DNA from: Thermogemmatispora sp042408965
GTDB taxonomy: Bacteria; Chloroflexota; Ktedonobacteria; Ktedonobacterales; Ktedonobacteraceae
Assembly (NCBI GenBank): GCA_042408965.1
Contig: JBHOQN010000026.1
Coordinates: 1-64,000, forward strand
Direction: 5' to 3'
Length of the DNA stretch: 64,000 nucleotides
Below are positions 63,049 through 64,000 of the stretch, piece by piece. A program made the translations under genes and the position numbers. The first letter of the stretch is position 1. Every line of letters starts with the position of its first letter. The notes under the pieces were generated by a model, which saw only the letters and a program-made list of their open reading frames with translations, made no database searches and was not told the origin of the DNA.

Positions 63049-63396
63049 ATGGCTATGGCTGATTTCGCATCCGTACCTGACTTCGACGAGGTGACTACAT
63101 GTATTGTGCAGCGCTTCGAGGCGATGCGCCCATTGATGAGTCAGTGGGCGGATCTGGCGCGGTTGGCCGTTCAAGGTTTACCGCATGACGCGGCCAGGCT
63201 TGCGGATCTGGAACGCCGTTTGAACCTGCTGCGCGCCGATCTGCGTGCGTTCGTCCTGGTGGCTTCTGAGCATTTTTCTGATAGTCAGCTTGAGGTGCTG
63301 CGCCGGCGGGCCAGTATGAGTAAGTACGCCTGGCGCATGCTCAAGAAGCAGCGGGCGGTGACGACACGCCACGGCTTTACGCTGGTGAGCTTTTAG
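63049..63396 (+). CDS. Small helical protein of unknown function
   Basis: The 115-residue protein is all-helical by composition (IVQRFEAMRPLMSQWADLAR, LADLERRLNLLRADLRAFVL) with a basic C-terminus. No family recognised. AAGGAG lies about 10 bases before the ATG and a promoter is at 62941-62970, so it is likely real. The DUF1786 gene follows about 100 bases later on the same strand. Confidence 0.7.
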   Translation: MAMADFASVPDFDEVTTCIVQRFEAMRPLMSQWADLARLAVQGLPHDAARLADLERRLNLLRADLRAFVLVASEHFSDSQLEVLRRRASMSKYAWRMLKKQRAVTTRHGFTLVSF

Positions 63397-63494
63397 CCGT
63401 CCAGTCCCGGGCGACCTGCTGTTTCCAGGTCCCGTTCAGGTGCAGCCTCTGGGGCGCGAGGTCCAGTGGCTGCCTCCTGAAGAAGGAGAGTGCT

Positions 63495-64000
63495 ATGACC
63501 AGGGAGACGCGCGTTCTGGCGATCGATGTTGGCACTGGTACGCAGGATATCCTGCTCTTTGAGAGTGGCAGGAGCATGGAGAATAATGTGAAGCTGGTGA
63601 TGCCTGCTCCTACAGTGATCGTTGCCGAGCGCATCAGGCGAGCCACGGCGCAAGGCCAGGCGCTGGTGCTGACGGGGGTCACGATGGGCGGTGGCCCGTC
63701 ACACTGGGCAGCGCGCGACCATGTCCTGGCCGGGTATGCGCTGGCAGTGACCCCTGATGCGGCGCGCACGTTCGATGATGACCTGGAGCAAGTGGAGCGG
63801 ATGGGGTTTGAGGTGATCGATGAGCAGGAGGCGGCGCGGCGCGTGCAGGCCGGCCGTGCTCTGCATCTTGAACTGCAGGATCTGGATGCTGACGCCCTGA
63901 TCACGGCGCTGCGGACCTTTGATCTTGATCCGCGTGTGGATGCGCTGGCGATCGCGGCCTTTGATCATGGGGCGGCGCCTCCTGGCTACAGCGATCGGCG
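63495..64000 (+). CDS. DUF1786-family protein, cut by the window end
   Basis: The visible 168 residues begin TRETRVLAIDVGTGTQDILL, an actin/ASKHA-like phosphate loop, then VKLVMPAPTVIVAERI, LTGVTMGGGPSHWAA and AARTFDDDLEQVERMG, which I recognise as DUF1786, often labelled pyruvate formate-lyase activating protein-like without proof. AAGGAG lies 6 bases before the ATG. No stop before 64000. Confidence 0.8.
   Translation, partial: MTRETRVLAIDVGTGTQDILLFESGRSMENNVKLVMPAPTVIVAERIRRATAQGQALVLTGVTMGGGPSHWAARDHVLAGYALAVTPDAARTFDDDLEQVERMGFEVIDEQEAARRVQAGRALHLELQDLDADALITALRTFDLDPRVDALAIAAFDHGAAPPGYSDR

Noticed and set aside
1..64000. tRNA or rRNA genes
   Set aside because: No T-loop/acceptor pairing pattern or rRNA-like stretch was recognised by eye; a tRNAscan run could still find one, but none can be supported.

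Overview
The window reads as one contig of a GC-rich, probably thermophilic Chloroflexota bacterium. The best guess is the Ktedonobacteria, close to Thermogemmatispora. This is inferred from the mix of genes (form II CO-dehydrogenase-type genes, Cmr-type RAMP, TnpB elements, kinase/FHA proteins, M29 and M3 peptidases, a small basic ribosomal-type protein) and not from a marker gene. No rRNA, tRNA or CRISPR array was recognised. Most start codons are supported by AGGAGG-like sites, and several promoters have the extended TGn -10 form.

Layout. Bases 1-1732 hold a decayed tnpB and a solitary cmr1. Bases 2013-8015 hold a Na/Pi cotransporter under a Pho-box-like repeat, two membrane mannosyltransferase-type enzymes and a DedA protein. 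Bases 8334-14156 hold a pseudokinase-FHA protein, a Nudix hydrolase, a Sua5-type tRNA t6A enzyme and an active-looking Ser/Thr kinase. A metallophosphoesterase (14345-15121) is followed by about 900 bases with no recognisable gene. A minus-strand run at 16034-20362 carries miaB, a TPR protein, a 39-residue basic protein and a PucR regulator. More minus-strand genes follow up to 25616: a DnaJ_C/membrane/LamG-like protein, an unknown membrane protein, a TM-helix channel-like protein and nicotinate phosphoribosyltransferase.

Bases 26120-30012 encode coxS-coxL-coxM in the order and with the active-site loop typical of form II CO dehydrogenase-like molybdenum hydroxylases. The maturation genes (MoxR/CoxD ATPase, CoxE vWA protein, two XdhC/CoxI-type proteins) lie at 39387-43005. 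Between the halves are an amidohydrolase, a His-rich membrane protein, an M29 aminopeptidase, an epimerase, a two-gene unit of unknown function and two tandem tnpB elements, one apparently intact and one frameshifted.

From 43153 to the end come an LCP cell-wall ligase, a second pseudokinase-FHA protein, murJ with a long N-terminal extension followed by homoserine dehydrogenase, GDP-mannose pyrophosphorylase, a GlsB-type membrane protein, gamma-glutamyltransferase, a glycosyltransferase with a cysteinyl-tRNA-synthetase-like N-terminal tail, oligoendopeptidase F, an alpha/beta hydrolase, a PRC-barrel-like membrane protein, endonuclease III, thioredoxin reductase, a GH15 enzyme, a small unknown protein and the start of a DUF1786 protein cut by the window end.

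Themes: envelope glycan synthesis (two mannosyltransferases, manC, LCP, MurJ, GT2), phospho-signalling (one kinase and two FHA pseudokinases), molybdenum-enzyme metabolism, and TnpB-type mobile DNA in three states of decay.
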